The translations under genes were made by a program, and so were the position numbers. From positions 558,001 to 622,000 of the forward strand of contig NZ_JAMDLH010000002.1 in assembly GCF_023721755.1 (NCBI RefSeq): 64,000 nt of DNA, in the 5' to 3' direction. The notes beneath the pieces are model-generated. The model made no database searches and was not told the origin of the DNA. It was given only the letters and a program-made list of their open reading frames with translations. Below are positions 27,332-35,438 of this stretch, piece by piece (the first letter of the stretch is position 1; every line of letters begins with the position of its first letter). Origin of the DNA: Pleomorphomonas sp. NRK KF1 (GTDB taxonomy: Bacteria > Pseudomonadota > Alphaproteobacteria > Rhizobiales > Pleomorphomonadaceae).

Positions 27332-27724
27332 ATGAAAAAGCTCCTTTCAGCTTCGCTTATCGCCGGCGTGCTCACCATCGTTCCGAGCGCCTTTGCGCAG
27401 GAGGGCACAGTATCCGGTGCGGCCGGTGGTGCCGCCACCGGTGCTGTCGTGGGTGGCCCGGTAGGAGCCGTCGTCGGCGGCGTTGCCGGCGCCGCGATTG
27501 GCACCATTCTGGATCCGCCACCGCCGGAGGTCCGCACCGTCGTCATCGAACAGACGACGCCGTCGATCGTGTACGAACAGCCGATCGTCGTGGGGCAGGC
27601 ACTACCGACGAGTGTCGTGCTCCATCCGGTACCCGGCTACGAGACCTACTATTACACCGTCGTCAACAATGAGCGCGTCATCGTCGATCCGCAGACTCGC
27701 GTGGTGTTGCAGGTCGTCGACTGA
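27332..27724 (+). CDS. secreted DUF1236 / glycine-zipper protein
   Basis: A 130-residue secreted or envelope protein: signal peptide MKKLLSASLIAGVLTIVPSAFA (cleavage after about residue 22), a glycine-zipper segment with repeated GAVVGGPVGAVVGGVAG units (about 30-56), and a C-terminal DUF1236 domain with Tyr/Val-rich strands ending VIVDPQTRVVLQVVD. It was annotated from these features only; the function is unknown, though glycine zippers often sit in the outer membrane or periplasm. The GGAG ribosome site before the ATG is clear. It lies between hydE and hydF by position, but no functional link to hydrogenase is evident. A bidirectional terminator follows. Confidence 0.8.
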   Translation: MKKLLSASLIAGVLTIVPSAFAQEGTVSGAAGGAATGAVVGGPVGAVVGGVAGAAIGTILDPPPPEVRTVVIEQTTPSIVYEQPIVVGQALPTSVVLHPVPGYETYYYTVVNNERVIVDPQTRVVLQVVD

Positions 27725-27742
27725 CGACGATGATGTTGAATG

Positions 27743-27764
27743 GCGGGGCTTCGGCCCCGCTGTT
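27743..27764. terminator. bidirectional terminator, DUF1236 gene / hydF
   Basis: GCGGGGC (27743-27749), TTCG loop, GCCCCGC (27754-27760), then TGTTTCATT. It overlaps the last bases before the hydF stop on the other strand and can end both convergent transcripts. Confidence 0.75.
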
Positions 27765-28997
27765 TCATTGGGCGGCGCTCGCCCGTTCGAAGGCGATGCG
27801 CGCCGAGGGAAACGGGCCGAGCGAACGATGAAGAACGCCCTGCACGCGGCTGATGGCAACACCATAATTGGTGATCGGCACGCCCTGTCGCTCCGCCTGC
27901 CGGATGCGCAGCAGCACCTGCTTGCGGTTGACGGTACAGGCGCCGCACTGGACAACGAGCGCGTAGGGGCTGAGGTCCTCTGGGAAGGCCCGGCCGGCCA
28001 TCGTTTCGAACTCGATATCGCCACCGGCATACTGCCGGAACCAACGAGGTATCTTAACCCGGCCGATGTCGTCGGCCATGGAATGGTGGGTGCAGGCCTC
28101 GGCGATCAACACCCGATCCCCCGGCTTTAGCTGGTCGATACGAGCCGCCCCCTCCGCAAGCCGGACCAAGTCGCCCTTGAAACGCGCCATCAGGATCGAA
28201 AAGGTGGTGAGCGGCACGTCGTCTGGCGTATCGGCGGCCGCCTTCAGCACGATCTGGCTGTCGCAGACGACGAGATCGGGCTTCTTGCCGAGCATCTTCA
28301 ACGTCGATGCCAGCTCGCGCTCCTTGACCACCGTACAGCTCGCGTCGGCGTCCAGAATATCGCGGATAGCCATCACCTGCGGCAGGATCAACCGCCCCTT
28401 GGGCGCCGACAGATCGATGGGCACCACAAGAACGACATGGCCACCAGCCGGCACCAGATCCGCCAGGAGATGCGGCACCTCGAAGGAGCTTTCCGGAGCC
28501 GCCTGCAGGATCACCTCGCGCACGCGCACGGCATCGGCCTTCGAGGCGGTCGAGATGATCGCGAACGGGACATCCCGCGACCTGATTGCCGCCAGTGCCT
28601 CGGCCGGTGGCGCACCGAGATCGGCCTTGGTGAAGACGATGCAATAGGGAGTCTCGCGCTCGGCCAGCGCGTCCATCAGCTTGACTTCGTCGTCGCCTAT
28701 GGGACCGTCGGTGACGATGATGCCGAGATCGGTGTGATCGAGCGCCTTGAGGGTCTTCTCGATGCGCATTTCACCGAGATCGCCGACATCGTCGATGCCG
28801 GCGGTATCGACGAACAGCACAGGGCCGATCGGCAGCAGTTCCATCGCCTTTTCGACCGGGTCGGTGGTGGTGCCGGCCACGTCGGAAACGATCGATACTT
28901 CCTGTCCGATCAGGAGGTTGACCAGCGACGACTTGCCGACATTGCGCCGGCCATAAACGCCGATGTGCAGGCGAAGACCCTTGGGCGTGGCGAGCAT
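27765..28997 (-). CDS. hydF: [FeFe]-hydrogenase maturation GTPase HydF
   Basis: A 410-residue scaffold GTPase on which the two-iron subcluster is completed and delivered to the hydrogenase. N-terminal GTPase motifs: G1 GRRNVGKS (about 16-23), G3 DTAG (64-67), G4 TKAD (123-126). The C-terminal cluster site is C302-x-H304 and, 46 residues on, C351-x2-C354 (QCGAC, with Gln where many homologues have His). The ATG at 28997 (MLATPKGLRLHIGVYG) begins just before the G domain; the frame continues upstream into aspA but that part is antisense-like. Last gene of hydG-aspA-hydF on the minus strand. Confidence 0.94.
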   Translation of the reverse strand: MLATPKGLRLHIGVYGRRNVGKSSLVNLLIGQEVSIVSDVAGTTTDPVEKAMELLPIGPVLFVDTAGIDDVGDLGEMRIEKTLKALDHTDLGIIVTDGPIGDDEVKLMDALAERETPYCIVFTKADLGAPPAEALAAIRSRDVPFAIISTASKADAVRVREVILQAAPESSFEVPHLLADLVPAGGHVVLVVPIDLSAPKGRLILPQVMAIRDILDADASCTVVKERELASTLKMLGKKPDLVVCDSQIVLKAAADTPDDVPLTTFSILMARFKGDLVRLAEGAARIDQLKPGDRVLIAEACTHHSMADDIGRVKIPRWFRQYAGGDIEFETMAGRAFPEDLSPYALVVQCGACTVNRKQVLLRIRQAERQGVPITNYGVAISRVQGVLHRSLGPFPSARIAFERASAAQ

Positions 28998-29011
28998 GAT
29001 CTGGTCCTTGT

Positions 29012-30403
29012 TTACTTGGTGCCGAGGGCGGTCATGGCGTTGGCGGACAGCAGGCGTTCGAGATCGGCGGGTTCGATGAGCTTGCGTTCGAGGACGATCT
29101 CGATCACCGAGCGTCCGGCCTCGCGCGCTGCGATCGCCACCTCGGTTGCCACTTCGTAGCCAAGTCGGGGAAGAAGCGCGGTGACGACGGCCCTGCTCTC
29201 GGCAACTTGGCGGCGGCAAGCCGCCTCGTCGACCGAGAGACCCTCGACGCAGCGGGTCCGGAAAATGGTGGCGGCAGCCTCCAACAGGCTGATACTGTCG
29301 AGCAACGCGTCGGCCAGGAGCGGCAGGAAAGCGTTGAGTTCGAGCTGACCGTTCTGGGCGGCGAGCGTCACCATCTGGTCGTTGCCCATCACCCGCATGG
29401 CCGCCTGCCCCACCGCTTCCGGGATCACCGGATTGACCTTGCCGGGCATGATCGACGAACCCGCCTGCACCGCCGGCAGGAGAATCTCGCCGAAGCCCGC
29501 CTGCGGGCCTGAGGACAGCAATCTCAGATCGGACGAGATCTTGAACAGGTTGACGGCATTGGCCTTCAGGATGCCGGACACCTCGACGAAGGCGTCGGCG
29601 TTCTGGGTGGCGTCGACGAGGTTTTCGGCCCGGGCAAGTCCGAGGCCGGTCACCTCGCGCAACACCTCGGTGACCATGAAGACGTAATCGCGCGGCGCGG
29701 CGATGGCGGTACCGACTGCGGTGCCGCCGAGGTTGACGACGCGTAGCCGCTCCTCGCACTTGAAGACGCGCCAGCGATCGCGCGACAGCGCCTCGGCCCA
29801 GGCCGAGAAGACTGCGCCGTAAGCGATGGGACAGGCATCCTGCAGCTCGGTGCGGGCGATCTTGACGACGCCGGACCACGTCCGCTCCTTCTCCTGGAAG
29901 GCGACCTGAAGATCGGCAATGGCCTTCTCCAATCGGTGCAGCAGACGGATGGCGGCGATCTTCAGCGCCGTGGGAAAGGTGTCGTTGGTCGACTGGTTGA
30001 GGTTGACGTGATCGTTGGGGTGGACGCGGGCATGCTGCCCGCGCCGGCCACCGAGCAGTTCCTCGGCCCGGTTGGCGATCACCTCGTTGACGTTCATGTT
30101 GAGCGAGGTGCCGGCACCGCCCTGCAGGGCATCGACGACGATCTCGGGGAGCAGAGTGCCGTCTTCGATCTCGCGGGCGGCGCGCACGGTCGCATCCACC
30201 ACATCATCGCCGAGGAAGCCGAGGCGATGGTTGGTCTTGGCCGCCGCGATCTTCACGGCGGCGTAGGCCTTGATCAGTTCGGGATGGCACGGCCGGCCGG
30301 TGAGCGGAAAGTTCTCGCGCGCCCGCGCCGTGTGGATGCCTGTGAAGGCATCCTCCGCAATGTCACGCTCGCCGATCAGATCGGCCTCGCGCCGCGTCGC
30401 CAT
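29012..30403 (-). CDS. aspA: aspartate ammonia-lyase (fumarase/aspartase family)
   Basis: A 463-residue member of the class II fumarase/aspartase superfamily; aspartases deaminate aspartate to fumarate and ammonia. The family signature GSSIMPGKVNPV carries the catalytic Ser on its mobile loop. Other blocks: NQSTNDTFPTALKIAA and GTAVGTAIAAPRDY. An N-terminus with READLIGERDI (compare the EkDllGe.ev pattern of aspartases) and the overall length favour aspartase over fumarase. I start at 30403, where GGAGG stands six bases upstream. It is placed between hydG (24 bases upstream) and hydF (14 bases downstream), so it is part of the maturation operon; supply of ammonia or fumarate for H-cluster assembly is inferred only. 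Confidence 0.85.
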   Translation of the reverse strand: MATRREADLIGERDIAEDAFTGIHTARARENFPLTGRPCHPELIKAYAAVKIAAAKTNHRLGFLGDDVVDATVRAAREIEDGTLLPEIVVDALQGGAGTSLNMNVNEVIANRAEELLGGRRGQHARVHPNDHVNLNQSTNDTFPTALKIAAIRLLHRLEKAIADLQVAFQEKERTWSGVVKIARTELQDACPIAYGAVFSAWAEALSRDRWRVFKCEERLRVVNLGGTAVGTAIAAPRDYVFMVTEVLREVTGLGLARAENLVDATQNADAFVEVSGILKANAVNLFKISSDLRLLSSGPQAGFGEILLPAVQAGSSIMPGKVNPVIPEAVGQAAMRVMGNDQMVTLAAQNGQLELNAFLPLLADALLDSISLLEAAATIFRTRCVEGLSVDEAACRRQVAESRAVVTALLPRLGYEVATEVAIAAREAGRSVIEIVLERKLIEPADLERLLSANAMTALGTK

Positions 30404-30427
30404 CGCCTGCCTCCAGGCCACGCTACC

Positions 30428-31828
30428 TCAGCGGTAGACGTCGCGCTTGCCCTCGCGCACCTTGCGCATCATCGTCTGGGAATAGCGGGCGATCTTGGGC
30501 TCCATGGTGTCTACCTCGGCCGCCACGGCCTTCTCGCCGGCGGCGCAGGTTTCCTCAGAGCCATAGTCGAGCATGTATTCCATGAAGGACGACAGGGCGT
30601 TCGGCCCGCACATTTCGCGAATGAGGCCGGGTTTGGCAAGGTCCATGAAGTCGGCGCCGGTACGACCCATGCGATAGCAGGCGGTGCAGAACGACGGTAC
30701 GCAGCCGCTGGCCGCGATGTCGCGCACCACTTCGTCGAGCGGCCGGTGATCGCCACGAGTGAACTGCGCGGCCTGTTCCTCGACCGGCGTCGCGTAACCG
30801 CCGGGGTTGGTGCGGCTGCCGCCGGAGATCTGCGATACGCCGAGACGGAAGGCCTCGCGGCGCATCTCCGGGTTCTCGCGCGTCGACAGGATGATGCCGG
30901 TGTAAGGCACGGCGAGGCGCAGGATGGCGATGATCTTCTTGAAATCGTCGTCGGAGACCATGTGCGGCGGCGCCATGGACACGTCCGACCCGACGGCCGG
31001 CTCCATGCGCGGAACCGAGATGGTGTGCGGCCCGACGCCAAAAGCATCCTCCAGATGGGCGATGTGCTGCATGGTCGCCAGCACCTCGAAGCGCCAGTCG
31101 TGCAGACCGAACAGCGGGCCGATGCCGACGTCGTCGATACCGGCGGCCATGGCGCGATCCATCACCGACACGCGCCAGTCGAAATCGGCCTTGGCGCCCG
31201 AAGGGTGCATCGCCTCGTAGACCTTGCGGTTGTAGGTTTCCTGGAACAGCTGGTAGGTCCCGATGCCGGTTTCCTTCAGGCGGCGGAACTCGTCGGTCTC
31301 GAGCGGCGCGACATTCACGTTGATGCGGCGGATCTCGCCACGGCCGCGCTTCACCGAATAGATGCGCTCGATGGCATCGATGAGATACTGGAAGCCGGTC
31401 TTCGGGAAAGCCTCGCCGCCGATCAGCAGCAGACGCTTGTGGCCCTGATCGATCAGCGCCGCCGTCTCGGCCTCGATTTCCTCCATGGTCAGGATCTTGC
31501 GATCGAGCTCCTTGTTGGACCGACGGAAGGCGCAGTAGACGCATTCGTTGAGGCAGATGTTGGAGAAGTAGAGCGGCGCGAACAGCACGATGCGCGGACC
31601 GTAGATCTCCGTCTTCACCTTCTCGGCCGTGTGGAACAGTTCGGCCGTCAGATCGGGATCGGTGACGGTGCAGAGAACGGCGACATCATCCTCGGAAAGG
31701 CCGCCAAGCGTTGCCGCCTTTTCCAGGATCTCTCGGACACGCTGTTTGTCGGCACCGGCGGAGGTCGCGGCGATCTCCGTCTCGATACGGGTTTCATCGA
31801 GCCAGGTGATCCGTTCGGTCTTTGTCAT
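30428..31828 (-). CDS. hydG: [FeFe]-hydrogenase H-cluster radical SAM maturase HydG
   Basis: A 466-residue tyrosine lyase that makes CO and cyanide on an iron-cysteine synthon for the H-cluster. The N-terminal SAM cluster motif is CLNECVYC (C92, C96, C99). The C-terminal C-x2-C-x22-C motif (FCTACYRMG... through REMCGP), unique to HydG versus the thiamine enzyme ThiH, binds the auxiliary cluster with the dangler iron. This separates it confidently from ThiH. It is the first gene of the minus-strand operon with aspA and hydF. A FixK-like box is centred about 82 bases upstream of its ATG, pointing to oxygen-limited expression. Confidence 0.95.
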   Translation of the reverse strand: MTKTERITWLDETRIETEIAATSAGADKQRVREILEKAATLGGLSEDDVAVLCTVTDPDLTAELFHTAEKVKTEIYGPRIVLFAPLYFSNICLNECVYCAFRRSNKELDRKILTMEEIEAETAALIDQGHKRLLLIGGEAFPKTGFQYLIDAIERIYSVKRGRGEIRRINVNVAPLETDEFRRLKETGIGTYQLFQETYNRKVYEAMHPSGAKADFDWRVSVMDRAMAAGIDDVGIGPLFGLHDWRFEVLATMQHIAHLEDAFGVGPHTISVPRMEPAVGSDVSMAPPHMVSDDDFKKIIAILRLAVPYTGIILSTRENPEMRREAFRLGVSQISGGSRTNPGGYATPVEEQAAQFTRGDHRPLDEVVRDIAASGCVPSFCTACYRMGRTGADFMDLAKPGLIREMCGPNALSSFMEYMLDYGSEETCAAGEKAVAAEVDTMEPKIARYSQTMMRKVREGKRDVYR

Positions 31829-31902
31829 CTTCGCAGCCTTTCACCGGCCCGTCCGCCGGAGCTTTCCGAAAGCGACACTGCCCGATATCGACCGAGGGTG
31901 AA

Positions 31903-31916
31903 TTGCGCGAGATCAA
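31903..31916 (-). promoter_or_regulatory. FixK/FNR-type box upstream of hydG
   Basis: TTGCGCGAGATCAA fits the alphaproteobacterial FixK2 form TTG(A/C)-N6-(T/G)CAA exactly, and has the GATCAA half-site of FNR boxes. It lies 75-88 bases upstream of hydG, in the divergent region shared with the MarR gene. Control of hydrogenase maturation by an oxygen-responsive Crp/Fnr protein would be expected. Confidence 0.5.
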
Positions 31917-32068
31917 TCCTAACTCGGTTAAACTGGAATAGTGGGGTGATAAAAGCCGGAAAGCCCGGTTAGGCGCGTTTACCTTGCTCATTGGCGCTGT
32001 TTGGGTGTTGGCGTTCCCTGTCAGCACAAAAGCGGATAGGGTCGGAGCAAACCAGCGAGGATTGTCGA

Positions 32069-32608
32069 ATGAGGGAAAAGGACAACGAGGCCTTGTCCAG
32101 CGGTCCGGCCAGTCAGGAGTCCGGCCCCCGCAACCGTGCTCGCCTCAGGAACGTTTCCCGCTCGCTGCCGGTCGCCCTTCTCAGGACGCGAGAAGCGGTG
32201 ATGCGGCAGTTTCGCCCGGTGCTGAGGTCGGTCGACCTCACCGAGCAGCAATGGCGCGTGCTGCGAGCGCTCGACTCGGTGCCGGAGATCGACGCAACCG
32301 GCCTTGCCATGGCGACATTCCTGCTTCCTCCCTCATTGTCGCGTATCCTGCGCGACCTGGAGAAGAGGCACCTCATCAGCCGACGCCCCGACCCCGCCGA
32401 TCTCAGGGCCTGGCTAATCTCGTTGACGCCGGAGGGCAAGCGCGTGATCGACACGGCCGGAACCCAAGCCGAAACGATCTACGCGGCGATAACGGACCGG
32501 ATCGGTCAGGAACGGCTCGACACGCTGATGCAGCTCCTCAGGGACATCGAGCAGGATCTCAACGCGCCGCTGACCGATGACGACGCGGCCGCCGAGCGTG
32601 GGGAATGA
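32069..32608 (+). CDS. MarR-family regulator (HpaR-like)
   Basis: A 179-residue winged-helix regulator. The core (about 35-165) has the MarR pattern: VDLTEQQWRVLRALDSV, the recognition helix region MATFLLPPSLSRILRDLEKRHLI, the wing RRPDPADLRAWLISLTPEG and a C-terminal dimerisation helix. The QQWRVLR and LLPPSLSRIL phrases resemble HpaR/HpcR, repressors of homoprotocatechuate genes, but no aromatic catabolism gene is nearby. GAGG before the ATG at 32069 decides the start. The stop overlaps the DUF1349 gene by four bases, so it probably regulates its own operon (MarR, DUF1349, ABC ATPase). Confidence 0.87.
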   Translation: MREKDNEALSSGPASQESGPRNRARLRNVSRSLPVALLRTREAVMRQFRPVLRSVDLTEQQWRVLRALDSVPEIDATGLAMATFLLPPSLSRILRDLEKRHLISRRPDPADLRAWLISLTPEGKRVIDTAGTQAETIYAAITDRIGQERLDTLMQLLRDIEQDLNAPLTDDDAAAERGE

Positions 32609-33207
32609 GTGGAGGAATCATGCTGAAGACAGGGTTCGGCGGCGGTGCTTGGGTCAACGAGCCCTCCCGCTGGAGCATCGATGGTGATCGCCTGACGCTG
32701 GTCACCGAGAACGAAACGGACTTCTGGCGCGAGACCTATTACGGCTTCGTGCATGACAACGGTCATGCCTATCTGCTGCCGGCCGACGACGGCTTCACCG
32801 CCCTCTTGCGCATTCGCGCCGATTACACCGCCAACTTCGACCAAGCCGGCCTGATGCTGTACCTCGACGACAGGCATTGGCTGAAATGCGGCGTCGAGCT
32901 GACGGATGACGATCGCTTCCTGTCCGTGGTGGTCACCAACGGCCGCTCGGACTGGTCGGTGTGCCAGCCATTCCGCGAGTTCGATGACTTCCGCCTGCGC
33001 ATGACGGTCAAGGCCGGTTCGGTACTGGTTCACGCCTCTCGCGACGGCCAGGCCTGGTCTATGCTGCGGGTGGCGTCCTTCGCGCCGGCGCCGCGCTATC
33101 AGGTCGGTCCCATGGCCTGCTCGCCATCGCGGGCCGGACTGGAAGTCACCTTCTCCGACTTTTCCATCGGCCCGGCCTCCACCGAGCCTCTGCACGCCGA
33201 GATGTGA
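32605..33207 (+). CDS. DUF1349 domain-containing protein
   Basis: A 200-residue protein matching the DUF1349 concanavalin-like beta-sandwich: an early [12 protein letters not shown] strand, [53 protein letters not shown] and a late [19 protein letters not shown] repeat pattern. No signal peptide is present. Relatives are annotated as regulators of ribose or as lectin-like proteins; I would not assign a function. Its start overlaps the MarR stop, and its stop lies 17 bases before the ABC ATPase, so the three genes form one operon. Confidence 0.82.
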   Translation: MSGGIMLKTGFGGGAWVNEPSRWSIDGDRLTLVTENETDFWRETYYGFVHDNGHAYLLPADDGFTALLRIRADYTANFDQAGLMLYLDDRHWLKCGVELTDDDRFLSVVVTNGRSDWSVCQPFREFDDFRLRMTVKAGSVLVHASRDGQAWSMLRVASFAPAPRYQVGPMACSPSRAGLEVTFSDFSIGPASTEPLHAEM

Positions 33208-33224
33208 GGCGAAGGAGCTTCCGC

Positions 33225-34028
33225 ATGACCGAGATACCCGCGATCCGGCTGGCCGGTGTCGACAAGCTGTTCTCGACGGAAGCCGGCGGGACGGTAACGG
33301 CCCTCGATGATGTCGACCTCGATGTGGCGGCGGGAGAGTTCGTCGCGCTGATCGGCCCGTCCGGTTGCGGCAAGAGCACCATCTTGCGGCTGGTCGCCGG
33401 CCTCGACCGGCCAAGCAGTGGAGCCGTGACCGTTCATGGCGGCGAACCGGGTGCACTCAGCCGTGCCCACAAGCTGGGCTTCGCCTTTCAGGACGCGGCG
33501 CTGCTGCCGTGGCTCGACGTTCGCGACAACATCGCCATGCCCTTCCGCCTCGCCGGCGCCGAAACGAACATGGACCGCGTCGCTATGCTCGTCGATCTCG
33601 TGGGGCTCGCCGGTTTTGAGCGGGCCAGACCGGACGAGCTGTCCGGCGGCATGCGCCAGCGCGTCGCCATTGCCAGGGCGCTGGTGCTCGAACCCGAGGT
33701 GCTTCTGCTGGACGAGCCGTTCGGCGCGCTGGACGCGGTGACGCGGCGTCAAATGAACCTCGAACTGCAGCGCATCTGGAGCGCCACGCAGACGACGACC
33801 CTTCTGGTGACCCATGCCGTCGACGAGGCCCTGTTCCTCGCCGACCGCGTGCTGGTGATGAGCCCACGCCCCGGTCGTGTCGTCGAGACTGTGCCGGTGC
33901 CCTTCGGCCGGCCGCGTGCGTCGGCGCTCCTGCGCGATCCCGCCTTCCATGCCCTGGAGGATCGGCTGACCGAGGCTCTTATCCCGAATGTCTACGGCGA
34001 AACGGGACGCATCCAGCCTATTGCGTAG
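33225..34028 (+). CDS. orphan ABC importer ATPase (SsuB/TauB-like)
   Basis: A 267-residue ATPase of the nitrate/sulfonate/taurine importer class: Walker [10 protein letters not shown] (about 44-52), signature [15 protein letters not shown], Walker [21 protein letters not shown], switch His in [18 protein letters not shown]. The AAGGAG upstream fixes the ATG at 33225. It is the third gene after MarR and DUF1349. No permease or binding protein follows; instead tRNA-Pro begins 40 bases downstream. It must share a permease encoded elsewhere, or be the remainder of a transporter lost at the tRNA boundary. Confidence 0.88.
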   Translation: MTEIPAIRLAGVDKLFSTEAGGTVTALDDVDLDVAAGEFVALIGPSGCGKSTILRLVAGLDRPSSGAVTVHGGEPGALSRAHKLGFAFQDAALLPWLDVRDNIAMPFRLAGAETNMDRVAMLVDLVGLAGFERARPDELSGGMRQRVAIARALVLEPEVLLLDEPFGALDAVTRRQMNLELQRIWSATQTTTLLVTHAVDEALFLADRVLVMSPRPGRVVETVPVPFGRPRASALLRDPAFHALEDRLTEALIPNVYGETGRIQPIA

Positions 34029-34068
34029 CCGCTTCCGAAACGCTAGGTAATCCCTCACGTTTCGGTCG

Positions 34069-34145
<77 letters not shown>

Positions 34146-34212
34146 AACGGCGGCCCTCGATCGCGGTCCCGCGGCCGGCGGGCCGGGACGGCGACAGAGG
34201 AGAAGGGCCAAG

Positions 34213-34518
34213 ATGACGGCGCGAATCTACAAGCCTGCCAAGACCGCCATGCAGTCCGGACGGGGCCGCACGGAGCGTTGGTTGCTGGAGTTCGAGCCCG
34301 AGAAGCCCAAGAGCATCGAGCCGCTGATGGGCTATACCTCGTCGCGCGACATGAAGCAGCAGGTGCGCCTTTCCTTCGACACGCGCGAGGATGCGATCGC
34401 CTACGCCGTCCGCGAGGGCCTTGCCTACCAGGTGATGGAGCCCAAGGAGCGGACGCCGAAGAAGCTCTCCTATTCCGACAATTTCAAGTATTCCAAGGCC
34501 GAGACCTGGACGCATTGA
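34213..34518 (+). CDS. NDUFS4-like ETC complex I accessory subunit
   Basis: A 101-residue protein of the NADH:ubiquinone oxidoreductase 18-kDa accessory family, found in mitochondria and Alphaproteobacteria. Recognisable features are ARIYKPAKTAMQSGRG at the N-terminus, WLLEFEP, the GYTSSRDMKQQVRLSF central block (usually W.gs.D...qv.l.F) and the ending KKLSYSDNFKYSKAETWTH. It probably stabilises complex I at the matrix or cytoplasmic face. ATG 34213 follows GAGAAGG; the upstream frame runs into tRNA-Pro and is not coding. Sits between two tRNA genes. Confidence 0.9.
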   Translation: MTARIYKPAKTAMQSGRGRTERWLLEFEPEKPKSIEPLMGYTSSRDMKQQVRLSFDTREDAIAYAVREGLAYQVMEPKERTPKKLSYSDNFKYSKAETWTH

Positions 34519-34559
34519 AGCGTTCGGCCCCCGGCACGCCCGTTGGCAGTCGGCATAAC

Positions 34560-34636
34560 GGCTCCATAGCTCAGCTGGATAGAGCAGCCGCCTTCTAAGC
34601 GGCAGGTCGCAGGTTCGAGCCCTGCTGGAGTCGCCA
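34560..34636 (+). tRNA. tRNA-Arg(TCT)
   Basis: A 77-base cloverleaf: acceptor GGCTCCA/TGGAGTC (one G-T pair), D-arm AGCTCAGCTGGATAGAGCA, anticodon stem GCCGC/GCGGC with loop CTTCTAA (anticodon TCT), T-arm GCAGGTTCGAGCCCTGC, discriminator G and encoded CCA. Confidence 0.95.
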
Positions 34637-34747
34637 AATATTTCCAATAGGTTACACCACGGCAACTACCCGTTTCGGATCTGGAAAATCAGCGATAGGT
34701 ACGGCATAGGTGCGCCGAAGCCAGCGTTGTGCATCGGAGTCGAAGAG

Positions 34748-35053
34748 ATGACGAGAGATCGCCGGACCGTGTGCGTTGAATCGATCAATGCCTGTCTCTG
34801 CCACAAACCGTACGTGAACTTGCAAGGGGCAACGCGTGAAGCGAAAGCTCTTAAGCATCTAGCCCCAACACCTGATCAGAAGGCGGCTTTGGATCATCTG
34901 GTCGACGTTCTCACTCGCATCGTCGACGACAAGGGCGACGAGTTGACGCGAGACAATTTGTCAGACTACTGGCGCGATATCTGGTCGGCAAAAGAGGCTG
35001 TAGTAGATCTGTACATTGGCGAGACGGGCAGCCTTCTTCCGTGGATAAAATGA
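34748..35053 (+). CDS. hypothetical protein, helical
   Basis: A 101-residue frame with GGAG eight bases before its ATG. The C-terminal two-thirds looks protein-like and helical (DQKAALDHLVDVLTRIVDDK, NLSDYWRDIWSAKEAVVDLY), while the N-terminal part is Cys-rich and less convincing. I recognise no family, and there is no signal or membrane segment. Base composition is lower in GC than the flanking core genes, and it lies directly after a tRNA-Arg gene, a common insertion point for foreign DNA. A competing short minus-strand frame overlaps its start. Confidence 0.45.
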   Translation: MTRDRRTVCVESINACLCHKPYVNLQGATREAKALKHLAPTPDQKAALDHLVDVLTRIVDDKGDELTRDNLSDYWRDIWSAKEAVVDLYIGETGSLLPWIK

Positions 35054-35108
35054 TGGAAGCCGCCCACATGGGGAGCGGCGAAGGTCGATAAGATTGCTTG
35101 AGAGTCCG

Positions 35109-35438
35109 CTATTTTGCAGGACTGGCCGGCACACTACCGAGGCACTGATATTTGATCGTGGCTAGCCACTGACTGCAGCCGTAGTTGGTTGCGACTTGGC
35201 ACATTCGGGACTCGCCGCCAAACGGCGCTGCATCCTTATAACCCCAAGCTTGACAGCGCTCGCGAGCCGTGGCGATACCCTTGGCCGGATCGATCTTGAC
35301 GTTCTCGATACTGGCTTGCTCATAGCTCAGATCAACAGTTCCGTCTGCCCGGCTTCCCCCTGTAGCAACGAGTTCCTTGTTCACGTTCACGCATCCAGCC
35401 GCAGCGATGCATAGCGCCACAACAGCGAACTTTCTCAT
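35109..35438 (-). CDS. YecR-like lipoprotein
   Basis: A 109-residue lipoprotein: signal MRKFAVVALCIAAAGC with lipobox AAGC at about 13-16, then the recognisable YecR-family sequence VATGGSRADGTVDLSYE, the conserved ARERCQAWGYKDA.FGGESRMCQ segment with paired cysteines, and CSQWLATIKYQC near the C-terminus. E. coli YecR belongs to the flagellar regulon; the biochemical role is unknown. The ATG at 35438 is preceded by a GGGGGG ribosome site. It is an isolated gene in the tRNA-Arg-proximal small-gene region, so horizontal acquisition is possible. Confidence 0.8.
   Translation of the reverse strand: MRKFAVVALCIAAAGCVNVNKELVATGGSRADGTVDLSYEQASIENVKIDPAKGIATARERCQAWGYKDAAPFGGESRMCQVATNYGCSQWLATIKYQCLGSVPASPAK

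Noticed and set aside
28998-29879. N-terminal extension of the hydF frame into aspA
   Set aside because: The extension is Arg-rich and lies within aspA in another frame; HydF homologues begin just before the G domain.
30428-31828. hydG as the thiamine enzyme ThiH
   Set aside because: The C-terminal C-x2-C-x22-C motif and the linkage to hydE and hydF identify HydG; ThiH lacks that motif.
29936-31972. 678-codon plus-strand frame opposite aspA and hydG
   Set aside because: HydG cysteine motifs and the aspartase signature on the other strand decide the coding strand.
34560-34636. tRNA-Arg as a phage or island attachment site
   Set aside because: No integrase gene and no repeat of the tRNA 3' end was seen in the window.
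34652-34858. 68-codon minus-strand frame after tRNA-Arg
   Set aside because: No start signal and it overlaps a plus-strand frame with a ribosome site; neither is certain, and this one has less support.
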